NCBI RefSeq assembly: GCF_003634615.1
Contig: NZ_RBKX01000001.1
Location: 124,001-188,000, forward strand
Reading direction: 5' to 3'
Origin: Flavobacterium sp. 102
Lineage (GTDB): Bacteria > Bacteroidota > Bacteroidia > Flavobacteriales > Flavobacteriaceae
Length of the DNA stretch: 64,000 nucleotides
Every line of letters begins with the position of its first letter. Position 1 is the first letter of the stretch. Positions 1-8,527 of this stretch are shown here, piece after piece. A program made the position numbers and the translations under genes. The notes under the pieces are model-generated. The model made no database searches. It was given only the letters and a program-made list of their open reading frames with translations, and was not told the origin of the DNA.

Positions 1-1
1 C

Positions 2-100
2 GGAACACATTTGATGCAAATTAAAATCCCACAAGGTTTGCCTGAAGGCGGAAGTTTCAGTTCGTGGAATGTTTCGGGCGTTCTGATTGGAGAACAATAA
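2..100 (+). CDS. C-terminal fragment of an unidentified protein
   Basis: An open frame enters from the left edge and stops with TAA after 32 codons, ending in the residues SGVLIGEQ. The reading frame has ordinary codon use for this window and no stop before its end, so it is probably the tail of a real gene. The fragment is too short to assign to a family. The product is unknown. Confidence 0.5.
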   Translation, partial: GTHLMQIKIPQGLPEGGSFSSWNVSGVLIGEQ

Positions 101-246
101 AACAAAAACGTTATTTCTTTAATTTTAATTATATTTTTTATGATTTTCGTAAAACTATCTTTATTAAAATAACAAATAAACCAAATTTATCTCAAAATTT
201 ATAGGAAAAAAAACATCATATTTTTCAATAAAATTAAAAAAAACAA
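101..246. other. AT-rich intergenic region
   Basis: Very AT-rich spacer between the truncated left-edge gene and the T9SS gene. No hairpin with a U-tract and no coding potential is visible. It presumably carries the upstream part of the promoter of the gene starting at 282. Confidence 0.5.
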
Positions 247-254
247 TACCTTTG
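247..254 (+). promoter_or_regulatory. -7 box of the T9SS gene
   Basis: TACCTTTG matches the Bacteroidetes primary sigma -7 consensus TAnnTTTG. It lies 27 nt before the ATG at 282. No good TTTG -33 box is seen at the usual distance. Confidence 0.45.
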
Positions 255-281
255 AGTTAATTAACTTTAAATCAATTTACT

Positions 282-1085
282 ATGAAGAAAATTTACTTAA
301 TTTCATTTATTTTATCAAACTTTTTCTCTTACGCACAGTTAAGCGAAAATTTTGATGCCGCGGCAACTTTACCAGCGGGCTGGACAAGTTTCATTGGAAC
401 AAATGGCATAGGAACTGCTCAAAACTGGGGCACTTCAACCACTCGTAGTTATTCTCCAACTAATTCAGCCTTTGTAAGGTATGAAAACGTAACCGGTGGA
501 CCAGCAGAAGACTGGTTAATCACTCCTTTGGTAGATTTAACCAACTATACCGAAAGCACTTTGACTTTTTACGGAGGTCAGCAATATACTGATGATTATG
601 CAACTGATTATAGCATTAGAGTTTCTACAACATCGGCAACAGATCCATTAACTTTTGAGATTGTCAGCACTTATGCAGAGAGTGATTTTTCAAATGTTAC
701 GATTCCGGCATTACAACCGGGCGATCTAAAAACCGTTGATTTATCAATATATGATGGTCAACAAATTTATATTGCTTTTGTAATGATACAAGATGATGGC
801 GACAATTGGTTCGTTGACGATGTAAACGTTACCGGAACTTTGTCTACTACAAACTTCGATAACGCCACTATTTCATTTTACCCAAATCCGACAAAAAATA
901 TTTTAAATGTCAATAGTTCGGAATCGATTACAAAAATCGAAATCTATAGCATTTTAGGGAATCTGATCAAAACAGCTACAGCGTCAACTCAAATTGATTT
1001 AACAGAACTGTCAAGTGGATCGTATGTTGCGAAAGTTACCGCAACTGACGGAAGAGTTAAGACTGAAAAAGTCATTAAAATCTAG
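282..1085 (+). CDS. Secreted choice-of-anchor J protein with T9SS sorting domain
   Basis: 267 residues. A signal peptide (about residues 1-19, ending SYAQ) is followed by a cleaved-adhesin/choice-of-anchor J-like beta-sandwich at about 20-185. Typical landmarks are SENFDAAATLPAGW, EDWLITPLVDL and WFVDDVNVTG. Residues 195-267 form a T9SS type A sorting domain with the start signature FYPNPTKNILNV and the end KVIKI. The protein should be exported by Sec, then moved across the outer membrane by the type IX system and attached or released. Ligand or substrate is unknown. It stands alone, convergent with the next gene, with a shared terminator between them. Confidence 0.85.
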   Translation: MKKIYLISFILSNFFSYAQLSENFDAAATLPAGWTSFIGTNGIGTAQNWGTSTTRSYSPTNSAFVRYENVTGGPAEDWLITPLVDLTNYTESTLTFYGGQQYTDDYATDYSIRVSTTSATDPLTFEIVSTYAESDFSNVTIPALQPGDLKTVDLSIYDGQQIYIAFVMIQDDGDNWFVDDVNVTGTLSTTNFDNATISFYPNPTKNILNVNSSESITKIEIYSILGNLIKTATASTQIDLTELSSGSYVAKVTATDGRVKTEKVIKI

Positions 1086-1105
1086 AGAAAAAATCTCGTT
1101 CAAAT

Positions 1106-1139
1106 AAAAAGTCTCGTTCAGAAAACGAGACTTTTTTTT
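1106..1139. terminator. Bidirectional terminator
   Basis: An 11-bp perfect stem (AAAGTCTCGTT with AACGAGACTTT, loop CAGAA) is flanked by an A-run on the left and T7 on the right. It can terminate both the T9SS gene at 282 and the convergent synthase gene. Confidence 0.9.
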
Positions 1140-1141
1140 AT

Positions 1142-2503
1142 TTATTTAATCGAACTAATAATATCGTGTTTGGTAATAATGTGATGTTTTCCATTCCCTA
1201 AATCGACTAAGACCGCTTGATTGTCTTTATTGATTAGTTTGGAAATTTCCTCGATTGGCGCATTCGCATTTACGATTGGATAAGGTTTTCCCATAATCTC
1301 TTTGATTGGCTTTTCGGCTATGTTTTTATCTTCGACATAGCTTCTGAACAAATCGGTTTCGTCTATACTTCCTACGAATCCTGTTGTGTCGATAACCGGA
1401 ATTTGAGAGATGTTGTATTTTTTCAAACGCTCAATAGCATGTGAAACTAATTCTTCGGTACGCACAATTACCAATGGTTTGTCCTTATGGTCTTTAATCA
1501 CATCTTCCGCTTTGGTGATTTCTTCTTCTAAGAAACCTCTTTCACGCATCCAATCATCGTTGAACATTTTGCCAACATAACGGCTTCCGCTATCGTGGAA
1601 CAACACAACCACTACATCGTCTTTAGTGAAATGTTCTTTTAATTGGTGCAAACCTTTCACACAAGACCCGGCTGAATTCCCGACAAAAATTCCTTCTTCT
1701 AAAGCAATTTTTCTGGTGTACACGGCTGCGTCTTTATCGGTAACTTTAGTAAAACCATCTATAATTGAGAAATCAACATTTTTAGGTAAAATATCTTCAC
1801 CAATGCCTTCTGTGATATAAGAATAGATTTCGTTTTCGTCAAAGATTCCGGTTTCATGATACTTTTTAAATACAGAACCGTAAGTATCGATTCCCCAAAC
1901 TTTGATATTTGGATTTTTCTCTTTTAGATATTTTCCAATACCTGAAATCGTTCCGCCTGTTCCAACACCAACTACGAAATGCGTTATTTTTCCATCGGTT
2001 TGCTCCCAAATTTCAGGTCCGGTTTGCTCGTAATGGGCTTGTGCATTGCTTGGATTATCGTATTGATTGACATACCATGAATTTGGAATTTCAGTTCCTA
2101 ATCTTTTAGAAACCGAATAATAGGAGCGCGGATCAGTTGGTTCAACATCGGTTGGGCAAACAATTACTTTGGCGCCAACAGCACGCAAGATGTCCATTTT
2201 TTCTTTGGATTGTTTGTCGGTGATTACAAAAATACATTTGTAACCTTTTACGATGGCCGCTAAGGCCAAACCCATTCCGGTGTTTCCCGAAGTACCTTCA
2301 ATAATAGTTCCACCCGGTTTTAATCGGCCGTCGGCTTCTGCGTCTTCTACCATTTTGAGTGCCATTCTGTCTTTGGTAGAATTGCCCGGATTAAAGGTTT
2401 CTACTTTGGCTAAAACCAAAGCATCGATACCTTCTACAACTTTGTTCAATTTTACTAAAGGCGTGTTGCCGATAGTTCCTAATATGTTTTCTGCGTATGT
2501 CAT
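1142..2503 (-). CDS. PLP-dependent cystathionine beta-synthase / cysteine synthase with tandem CBS domains
   Basis: 453 residues. The N-terminal ~330 residues are a fold-type II PLP enzyme of the cysteine synthase/CBS family. Lys44 in FNPGNSTKDR is the expected Schiff-base lysine, GTSGNTG (70-76) binds the phosphate, and GVGTGGTISG is the second glycine loop. Residues about 335-453 form two CBS modules that may sense an adenosyl ligand. Length and domain order fit bacterial cystathionine beta-synthases, which make cystathionine from homocysteine and serine; O-acetylserine sulfhydrylase activity cannot be excluded. Cytoplasmic. Single-gene unit with a good promoter upstream. Confidence 0.88.
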   Translation of the reverse strand: MTYAENILGTIGNTPLVKLNKVVEGIDALVLAKVETFNPGNSTKDRMALKMVEDAEADGRLKPGGTIIEGTSGNTGMGLALAAIVKGYKCIFVITDKQSKEKMDILRAVGAKVIVCPTDVEPTDPRSYYSVSKRLGTEIPNSWYVNQYDNPSNAQAHYEQTGPEIWEQTDGKITHFVVGVGTGGTISGIGKYLKEKNPNIKVWGIDTYGSVFKKYHETGIFDENEIYSYITEGIGEDILPKNVDFSIIDGFTKVTDKDAAVYTRKIALEEGIFVGNSAGSCVKGLHQLKEHFTKDDVVVVLFHDSGSRYVGKMFNDDWMRERGFLEEEITKAEDVIKDHKDKPLVIVRTEELVSHAIERLKKYNISQIPVIDTTGFVGSIDETDLFRSYVEDKNIAEKPIKEIMGKPYPIVNANAPIEEISKLINKDNQAVLVDLGNGKHHIITKHDIISSIK

Positions 2504-2536
2504 TATGAAGTTTGCTCTATATTTTTTTTGAGTTTG

Positions 2537-2567
2537 TAAAGGTATCGAATATAATATTGTTTACAAA
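2537..2567 (-). promoter_or_regulatory. Promoter of the CBS-like gene
   Basis: On the minus strand, TTTG (2567-2564), 19 nt, then TACCTTTA (2544-2537). One mismatch to the TAnnTTTG box and exact N19 spacing. It lies 33 nt before the ATG at 2503. Confidence 0.55.
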
Positions 2568-2588
2568 AATTCGAATAATTTATCCTTT

Positions 2589-2660
2589 AACCCTGACTGG
2601 AGAAGTTACCGTGTAACTCGGAAGGCAGGAATTGCCATAGCTGATAAAGCCCGAACGTTT
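2589..2660 (+). repeat. Dispersed intergenic repeat, copy A (diverged)
   Basis: Resembles the family seen at 13951, 34275 and 55724. A left arm like CCCTGACTGGAG is followed by a small hairpin (GTTAC CGT GTAAC at 2605-2617), then GGAAGGCAGGA and AAAGCCCGAAC. Not coding. It lies between the CBS-like gene and the porin gene. Confidence 0.5.
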
Positions 2661-2715
2661 TGTTTCTAAAAATAAAAAACGAATGACCACTGAACATTCT
2701 CCTCTTAATCTCAAA

Positions 2716-4653
2716 CTACTGGAAGAAATTCCACACCAATCCGAAGCGAATCATGAAATCGCGATACGGATAATTGGATGCGGTATAGAAATCATTACCG
2801 GTCATTCTGGAATTGAAATGTTCCGCTTTTAGAAAAATTCGGGTTTGGCGAATTCTGGCGTTAACAAAGAAATCGATCATTGGAAAATCGCCTATTTCTC
2901 TTTGATTCTGAACAAATGCTTCGGCGGTTACCGGATTATAATCGTTGGCGTAGTATTTTGTAAAATAGTTGAATGTAAAGCCGGTTTGGAGATACAATGC
3001 TTTTTTGAAGAAATAATCGGTAAAGTAAAGCGAGTTTCTGGTGACGATTTTCGGCACATTGAGAATATCGTCTTCTTGGTCTACTTGTTGGTAAAGGATA
3101 GTGTTATCTAAAGCCAATTTCCACCATTTGAATTCGCGACTGACTTTTACCGACAGGTAATTGATGGTTTTATTGTATTGTTTTGGCGAAATCAATTGTT
3201 GTTGCGGATCGGTGGAATCATCGCTGAAATACAAGTGATCATTCATAGAACTCACTTGTAATGAAGCTTCGAACCATTGGGTTTTGGCGGTTGCTTCCAA
3301 GTTGTTAATCTTTTCGTTTTTGAAATTGTTGTACCAATTGTAGTTTATGAAACTGCTTTGGTATAAGTTATACGTATGGTCGGGAATTTTGTTCAGCATT
3401 TGGTATTGGAACAAAAACTCATTTTTATCGTTGAGTTTGTACCTCAATTGGGCATCAAAATTGGACAGCGATTGATTTGAAATGGAATTGGAGTATTGAA
3501 AAGTCCCGTTCCATTTATTTTTACGGTATTGGTATTGTCCGCCAACGGTATTAATTTCGTCATTAATGGAACTTGGCACAACTCCGGAAGGCAAAATCAG
3601 AATTCTGTTATAATAGTAATTGTACCTGAAATCTTCGGCGAAGAATTGGAATTTTCCGAGTAGTGAATTTTCATAAATTGCTCCGACTTTGTTGTACATT
3701 CGGTTATAACGCGTTTGGTCATTGACTCCTGAAGACACAAATGAGTCTCCAAATCGGTATACCTGTTCTTCATTTTCTCCTACCGTAGACACCACTGTTT
3801 GCTGATTGTATTCGAAGAATTTATTTTCGTAATTGAATTGGTGGGTTAAATAAAGATTATTGTTTCCTGCTTTCGGATTGATTCTGAAGTTGTGGTCGAG
3901 GAAAAACCTTTTCCCTTTCATAAAAGTTTTGGCGTCTCTGAGATATACTTCTAATCGAGCTCTGTTTTGAAAAGCAGCGTCTTCACCTTCAAAATCCTCC
4001 AAAGTTGTAATTCCTCCGTTTTCACCATTTAGAAAATCCTGTCCGGTAAAATGGAAGTTTAGGTAATATCTTTTGTTTAAAGTATTATAGCTTAACGTGA
4101 ATCGGAAGTTTCCGGTGCTTGACAATTGATTGATATATTTTCCAAGGGAACGCAAGCCTTTGAACGCAACCGACATGTTAAATCGTTCGGATGTATTCAC
4201 GGTAATAAAAGCATCAACAGATTGTCCTTGTTGCATTACGGTCTTGAAATACAACTCGGTTATCGGTGTGGCAACTGAATAATACTTTATATCGTCCGGT
4301 TTCATGTAATTGAAGTGTTTTCCGGAGAAACCTATTTCGGGAAAAGAAGAAAACCTTTTATAACCATAATCTAAAACTGTGTAAGTTTGTCCTTCATTGG
4401 CGAACGGCAGCAAACCGAAGATGTCTTTTCTTAGATAATTGTATTCGTATTCTTTTTTGATGGTCAATGAGGTATCAACATAGGTTGTATCTCTTTGCAA
4501 AGTGATAATTCTATATTGGTCAAAAGTGGCTTTCGGTGTTTCGTTTTGAACTCCTTCTTTAGCATTGCCTTCTTTGGGCGTTCCGTTTGTTCTCGTTTGA
4601 GAAAAACCGACATAAGAAGTCAATAAAAAGATAGCGATAATTAAGTTTCTCAT
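2716..4653 (-). CDS. Putative porin, outer membrane beta-barrel
   Basis: 645 residues from the ATG at 4653. A longer frame reaches 4704, but the residues from 4653 (MRNLIIAIFLLTSYVGFSQ) are a clean signal peptide. A -7 box lies at 4671-4678 and a terminator of the preceding gene at 4704-4740, so 4653 is the likely start. The mature part is rich in alternating aromatic and polar residues and ends in Phe-Gln (VWNFFQ), typical of a Bacteroidetes putative porin of about 650 residues. Role: outer membrane channel with unknown substrate. No partner gene is obvious. Confidence 0.75.
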   Translation of the reverse strand: MRNLIIAIFLLTSYVGFSQTRTNGTPKEGNAKEGVQNETPKATFDQYRIITLQRDTTYVDTSLTIKKEYEYNYLRKDIFGLLPFANEGQTYTVLDYGYKRFSSFPEIGFSGKHFNYMKPDDIKYYSVATPITELYFKTVMQQGQSVDAFITVNTSERFNMSVAFKGLRSLGKYINQLSSTGNFRFTLSYNTLNKRYYLNFHFTGQDFLNGENGGITTLEDFEGEDAAFQNRARLEVYLRDAKTFMKGKRFFLDHNFRINPKAGNNNLYLTHQFNYENKFFEYNQQTVVSTVGENEEQVYRFGDSFVSSGVNDQTRYNRMYNKVGAIYENSLLGKFQFFAEDFRYNYYYNRILILPSGVVPSSINDEINTVGGQYQYRKNKWNGTFQYSNSISNQSLSNFDAQLRYKLNDKNEFLFQYQMLNKIPDHTYNLYQSSFINYNWYNNFKNEKINNLEATAKTQWFEASLQVSSMNDHLYFSDDSTDPQQQLISPKQYNKTINYLSVKVSREFKWWKLALDNTILYQQVDQEDDILNVPKIVTRNSLYFTDYFFKKALYLQTGFTFNYFTKYYANDYNPVTAEAFVQNQREIGDFPMIDFFVNARIRQTRIFLKAEHFNSRMTGNDFYTASNYPYRDFMIRFGLVWNFFQ

Positions 4654-4670
4654 TCGAATAAATTTCAAGG

Positions 4671-4678
4671 CAAAAATA
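4671..4678 (-). promoter_or_regulatory. -7 box of the porin gene
   Basis: TATTTTTG on the minus strand, 17 nt before the ATG at 4653. It supports the shorter start. No clear -33 box. Confidence 0.35.
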
Positions 4679-4703
4679 CACAAAACAATTTGTAATAAAA
4701 TCA

Positions 4704-4736
4704 TAAAAAAACCATCCCTTTTTATGGAGATGGTTT
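4704..4736 (-). terminator. Terminator of the subtilase gene
   Basis: On the minus strand AAACCATC pairs with GATGGTTT and is followed by a T-run. It lies 20 nt after the subtilase stop codon. Confidence 0.75.
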
Positions 4737-4756
4737 AAAATATTTTGGGAGAAAAA

Positions 4757-6613
4757 TTATTTCTTGATAAACTTCTTCGTTACAGAATTTCTATCTGATT
4801 GGAAAGTTATAAAATAGACTCCTGAAGAAAGGTTTGAAACATTTATAGCACTTGAATCCACTACGCTATCATTTCTAAATAATTCCTTTCCTGAGATGTC
4901 ATGAATATTGATTGAGGTAATTTCAATATTATTCTTTATGTTGTAATTTAATATGTCATTAGTTGGATTTGGATAAACAAAAATGTTATCCTCCAAATTG
5001 TAGTCTCTGGTATTCAAACTTAATCCATCTACTCCATTGGCAATGAGAGAAAAATCTTGTTGACCACCTAATAATGTGCCTTTGTGAGTAACTTGAATCG
5101 TATAAACTCCCGGTTCCGCTCCAAACAACTGCACTTTTTCAATATTATCGACATCATTATCTGAATCATTTGTAGCACCTGCGGCCGGGTCAGACGGATC
5201 TAATTTCCATGGGTAGTAAGTAATCCCATCTTTAAAGATTTTTAAATCTAGATTATTTTTTAATCTTGGGGTTCTGTTATCATTATCACCTGAAGCATTA
5301 GAATTTCCAGTAGGATCAGTCCAGCAGATAGTCGCTGTAATGTCTTGTGTTGAAGTAATTGAAATTTGCTTTGTAAATACTTGCGCATTCAAAAGTGTGT
5401 TTTGCTCTAGCAAAGTTGTAACATCTTTACCTGATATAATTTCGGCACCTAACTCAGCATTACCTAAACCCCAACCATATTCATAATCCGGACCAAGATT
5501 TAATCCGGCTTCTTTTGCAGAATGACATACTAAGCCTCTAACGGTAGCAGCTTTCATAAATTCGCCGTTCAAATCATTATAATGTTGTTGCAATAACATA
5601 ATCATCCCCGTAATTGCCGGTGTAGCCATCGAAGTACCTTGATAAGAACTGTATGAAGAATTTGATGGTCCTGTACAAGAACTTACTGCTACTCCTTTTG
5701 CTGCAATGTCCGGTTTAATTCTACCATCGTCTGTAGGTCCAAAATTGCTAAAACTTGACATGATTACACTGGATTCATCCAAATAATTAGGAACCCCATT
5801 TACTGCAGCTACAACAATACTGTTTTTAGAAACACTGGCACCGGTTAACATATCATAACCGCCCTTAACACCAAGTTGAGGAATAGTGTTATCATTTCTA
5901 TCATTACCAGCCGCAATAACCATTTGATAATAGGGAAAAGCATTGGAAGCATCATCGATTTCTATTGATGATATATCATAAGAACCAAATCTCCAATTAG
6001 GAAAATTGGTTACAATATACCCATAAGAGTGATTAGAAACTATATTACCATTTTCTGCAAATGTTATCATTTCTGGATAATCTCCAGCAAAACTGTAGGT
6101 CACTGCAATACCGTCATAGGCAATACCTTTTCTAGTTGGACTAACTCCTGTAGCTAGAATAGTTCCTGCCACATGCGTAGCGTGATCACTATTAGTAGGG
6201 TTTTCATCTCCGAAAATTATTTTGCCTCCTGTTAGTTCTTGATGAGAATCTTTAATTCTTCCTCCATCCCAAATTCCGCAAACCATTCCTGCTCCCGTTA
6301 AACTCAAACCTAAGCTTCCACCAGGATACAATTTATCAGCTGCTAAAGTAATAGCAGAGCCTTGATTATTTACAGTGTAAAACAACGGGAAACCATTGTC
6401 AAATTTTTGCAATAAATTGGTTTCACTTTCTACATAAGGATGATTCTTTTTATACTGTTCAATAAGCAACTGCTGTGAACGATAATAAGCTTCTGTTTTA
6501 TTTTTTAAAAGAGCGATTTTTTCTTGGTCATATCGGGCAATAATTTTGTTTCTGTCTGAAACAGTTTGTGAAAAACCAGAGATAGAAACTAGTAATAATA
6601 ATAAATATTTCAT
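4757..6613 (-). CDS. Secreted S8 subtilisin-like peptidase with T9SS sorting domain
   Basis: 618 residues. Signal peptide 1-16 (ISGFSQ). The catalytic triad is visible: Asp116 (GIWDGGR), His144 (SDHATHVAG) and Ser328 (GTSMATP), with oxyanion Asn237 (AAGND). A propeptide-like stretch covers about 17-95, and a jelly-roll (CUB/P-like) domain follows the protease at about 410-530. Residues about 545-618 are a T9SS type A sorting domain starting VYPNPTNDILNY and ending KKFIKK. A secreted or surface endopeptidase. It lies just after the SusCD pair in the same direction, but a terminator separates them, so a shared role in peptide use is only a guess. Confidence 0.9.
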   Translation of the reverse strand: MKYLLLLLVSISGFSQTVSDRNKIIARYDQEKIALLKNKTEAYYRSQQLLIEQYKKNHPYVESETNLLQKFDNGFPLFYTVNNQGSAITLAADKLYPGGSLGLSLTGAGMVCGIWDGGRIKDSHQELTGGKIIFGDENPTNSDHATHVAGTILATGVSPTRKGIAYDGIAVTYSFAGDYPEMITFAENGNIVSNHSYGYIVTNFPNWRFGSYDISSIEIDDASNAFPYYQMVIAAGNDRNDNTIPQLGVKGGYDMLTGASVSKNSIVVAAVNGVPNYLDESSVIMSSFSNFGPTDDGRIKPDIAAKGVAVSSCTGPSNSSYSSYQGTSMATPAITGMIMLLQQHYNDLNGEFMKAATVRGLVCHSAKEAGLNLGPDYEYGWGLGNAELGAEIISGKDVTTLLEQNTLLNAQVFTKQISITSTQDITATICWTDPTGNSNASGDNDNRTPRLKNNLDLKIFKDGITYYPWKLDPSDPAAGATNDSDNDVDNIEKVQLFGAEPGVYTIQVTHKGTLLGGQQDFSLIANGVDGLSLNTRDYNLEDNIFVYPNPTNDILNYNIKNNIEITSINIHDISGKELFRNDSVVDSSAINVSNLSSGVYFITFQSDRNSVTKKFIKK

Positions 6614-6638
6614 TTAGTTTAGTCGTTTAATTATATCG

Positions 6639-6646
6639 CAAATATA
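6639..6646 (-). promoter_or_regulatory. -7 box of the subtilase gene
   Basis: TATATTTG on the minus strand, 25 nt before the ATG at 6613 and just after the SusD terminator. No -33 box at the expected place. Confidence 0.35.
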
Positions 6647-6656
6647 AAAATATAAT

Positions 6657-6690
6657 TTAAAAAAAAAGCTACCCTCAATGGGTAGCTTTT
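6657..6690 (-). terminator. Terminator of the SusCD operon
   Basis: AAAAGCTACCC (6664-6674) pairs with GGGTAGCTTTT (6680-6690) around a 5-nt loop, followed on the minus strand by a T-run. It lies 22 nt after the SusD stop codon. Confidence 0.88.
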
Positions 6691-6711
6691 ATAAATTACT
6701 GAATTTTGATA

Positions 6712-8505
6712 TTAGTAACCAGGATTTTGAGTTGCTAAAATAGCAGCGTTTGGATTTGTTTCATCCGTTGGTATTGGTAAAGCAAATCTGTAATCTGATA
6801 CCGGTAATGAACAAGCACCATTTACTGCACAATCTAATGGATCTCTAAGAATTCCTTCATTAGCCAAAGCACCTAAACGTTTTAAATCAATAAAACGGTA
6901 ACCTTCTGCTAAAAACTCAAGTCTTCTTTCTTTCAACACGTCTTTATAGCCCTCAGTTGCATTAGCGTAAACCGGCAATGGTTGAAGTCTGTTAGTACGC
7001 GCATCTCTAACTGCTTTAACAGCAGCAGCAGCACCAGGTAAATCGCCTGTAGCAATTAAAGCCTCTGCTTTAATTAAATACATTTCAGACAATCTACAGA
7101 TTTTGATATCATTAACTAATAATCCATTTGTAGTAGTACCAGGATATTTTCTAAAAGTGATTTTATCTGTATTTCTAAAATCAGTACTCGTTTGGTAATT
7201 GTAATCGATAATTGATGTAGGGTGAACATTTGTAGTGTAACGAATATCACCATAATTTGCTTTTACAGCAACTGCAAGACCAGTACCGTTAGCACCCGCA
7301 AAATTAGCAGCTACAGGAGTAGCAACCGTTGGATCAACAGTCAATGTTATATTATCACCAACTACAGTTCTAACATAATAAACTTTACCTCCTAACAATG
7401 AATTCGCAGGAGATGTTGTAGTACCGTTAGCCGAAGTAGCGTTAGCCGGTCTGCTTACAGTTGAAACAAACATGTCTCCAACTGCTAAAGTATTACCAGG
7501 AATAGTCAATGTAGTACCAGCAATAGCAGTAATTTGCAAATCAGTTGCAGATGTCAAATTAGTAGTATTCAAAACATTAAACAATGACCTACCCATTTCA
7601 AAGAAAGGAGAACCATTTAAAGTAGTATTAACACTAGCCCAAATAGCACCCGTTCTTGTTTGACCTGTTTGCTTTTTCAATTTGAAAATAACCTCAACAT
7701 TCGCAGGATTAGAATCTGTAAGGAAAACAGATGGATAATTAGCAAAAGATGCCAAAGACAATCCTGAAGTATTGATTACTTGATCAGCAAAAGTGATAGC
7801 ATTAGCATAATCACCTCTCATATTGTTTACTCTAGCTTTTAAAGCAATAGTAAAGTTTTTGTTAGCAAAAATGGAATTAGGCGTACCTGTAACTCCAGCA
7901 TATAATGCTTCAGCTGCTGCTAAATCGGCATCAATTAAATCATAAACCGCTCCGTTTGTAGCTCTAACTCCAAGATATGAAGCCGGAAACACATCATCAG
8001 CTAAAATTGGACCCAATGCATTTCTATCTTTTGGATTAGTAGAGAAATAAGTAATCAATTGCATATGGCAATGAGCTCTCAAAGTGTAAGCTTCAGCTTT
8101 TAATCTATCAACAACCATTTGATCGGCAGCATCTACCGGCACAAAGTTGTCAGCAAATTTAATAACCCTGTTAACACGTGACAAACAAACGTAATTTGTT
8201 GTCCAAATATCATTTGGTGAAACCGAAGCTGAATTCAGAAAGAAATCATAGTTATCACCTAAACCTTGTCCTCCATTGGCATAACCAATACTTGCCTCAT
8301 CAGTAAAAATAGAATTAAATTCTATTTCACCGGTAGGTTCTAAAAGTATATATGCTGCATTCATCAACTTAGCTAAATCCTCACTGGATTGAACAGCAAC
8401 TTCTTCTGTAAGCGCTCCGGGTGCAAATTGCTCAATTAAACTTTCGTCACATGAAGTAACAAGCAAACCGGCACCCAAAATAAAAAAACTTAAATATTTT
8501 TTCAT
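6712..8505 (-). CDS. RagB/SusD family outer membrane lipoprotein
   Basis: 597 residues. Lipoprotein signal with lipobox LVTSC (Cys19). The N-terminal TPR-like helical region, the RLKAEAYTLRAHCHMQL segment and the C-terminal ERRLEFLAEGYRFIDLKR motif are typical of SusD proteins, which cap SusC transporters and bind the substrate at the cell surface. Residues about 316-416 look like an added beta-rich segment (with KVYYVRTVVGDNITLTV) that interrupts the normal fold. It begins 23 nt after the SusC stop and forms an operon with it. Substrate is not predictable from sequence. Confidence 0.9.
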   Translation of the reverse strand: MKKYLSFFILGAGLLVTSCDESLIEQFAPGALTEEVAVQSSEDLAKLMNAAYILLEPTGEIEFNSIFTDEASIGYANGGQGLGDNYDFFLNSASVSPNDIWTTNYVCLSRVNRVIKFADNFVPVDAADQMVVDRLKAEAYTLRAHCHMQLITYFSTNPKDRNALGPILADDVFPASYLGVRATNGAVYDLIDADLAAAEALYAGVTGTPNSIFANKNFTIALKARVNNMRGDYANAITFADQVINTSGLSLASFANYPSVFLTDSNPANVEVIFKLKKQTGQTRTGAIWASVNTTLNGSPFFEMGRSLFNVLNTTNLTSATDLQITAIAGTTLTIPGNTLAVGDMFVSTVSRPANATSANGTTTSPANSLLGGKVYYVRTVVGDNITLTVDPTVATPVAANFAGANGTGLAVAVKANYGDIRYTTNVHPTSIIDYNYQTSTDFRNTDKITFRKYPGTTTNGLLVNDIKICRLSEMYLIKAEALIATGDLPGAAAAVKAVRDARTNRLQPLPVYANATEGYKDVLKERRLEFLAEGYRFIDLKRLGALANEGILRDPLDCAVNGACSLPVSDYRFALPIPTDETNPNAAILATQNPGY

Positions 8506-8527
8506 ATCTTTTATTATTATTTATTTA

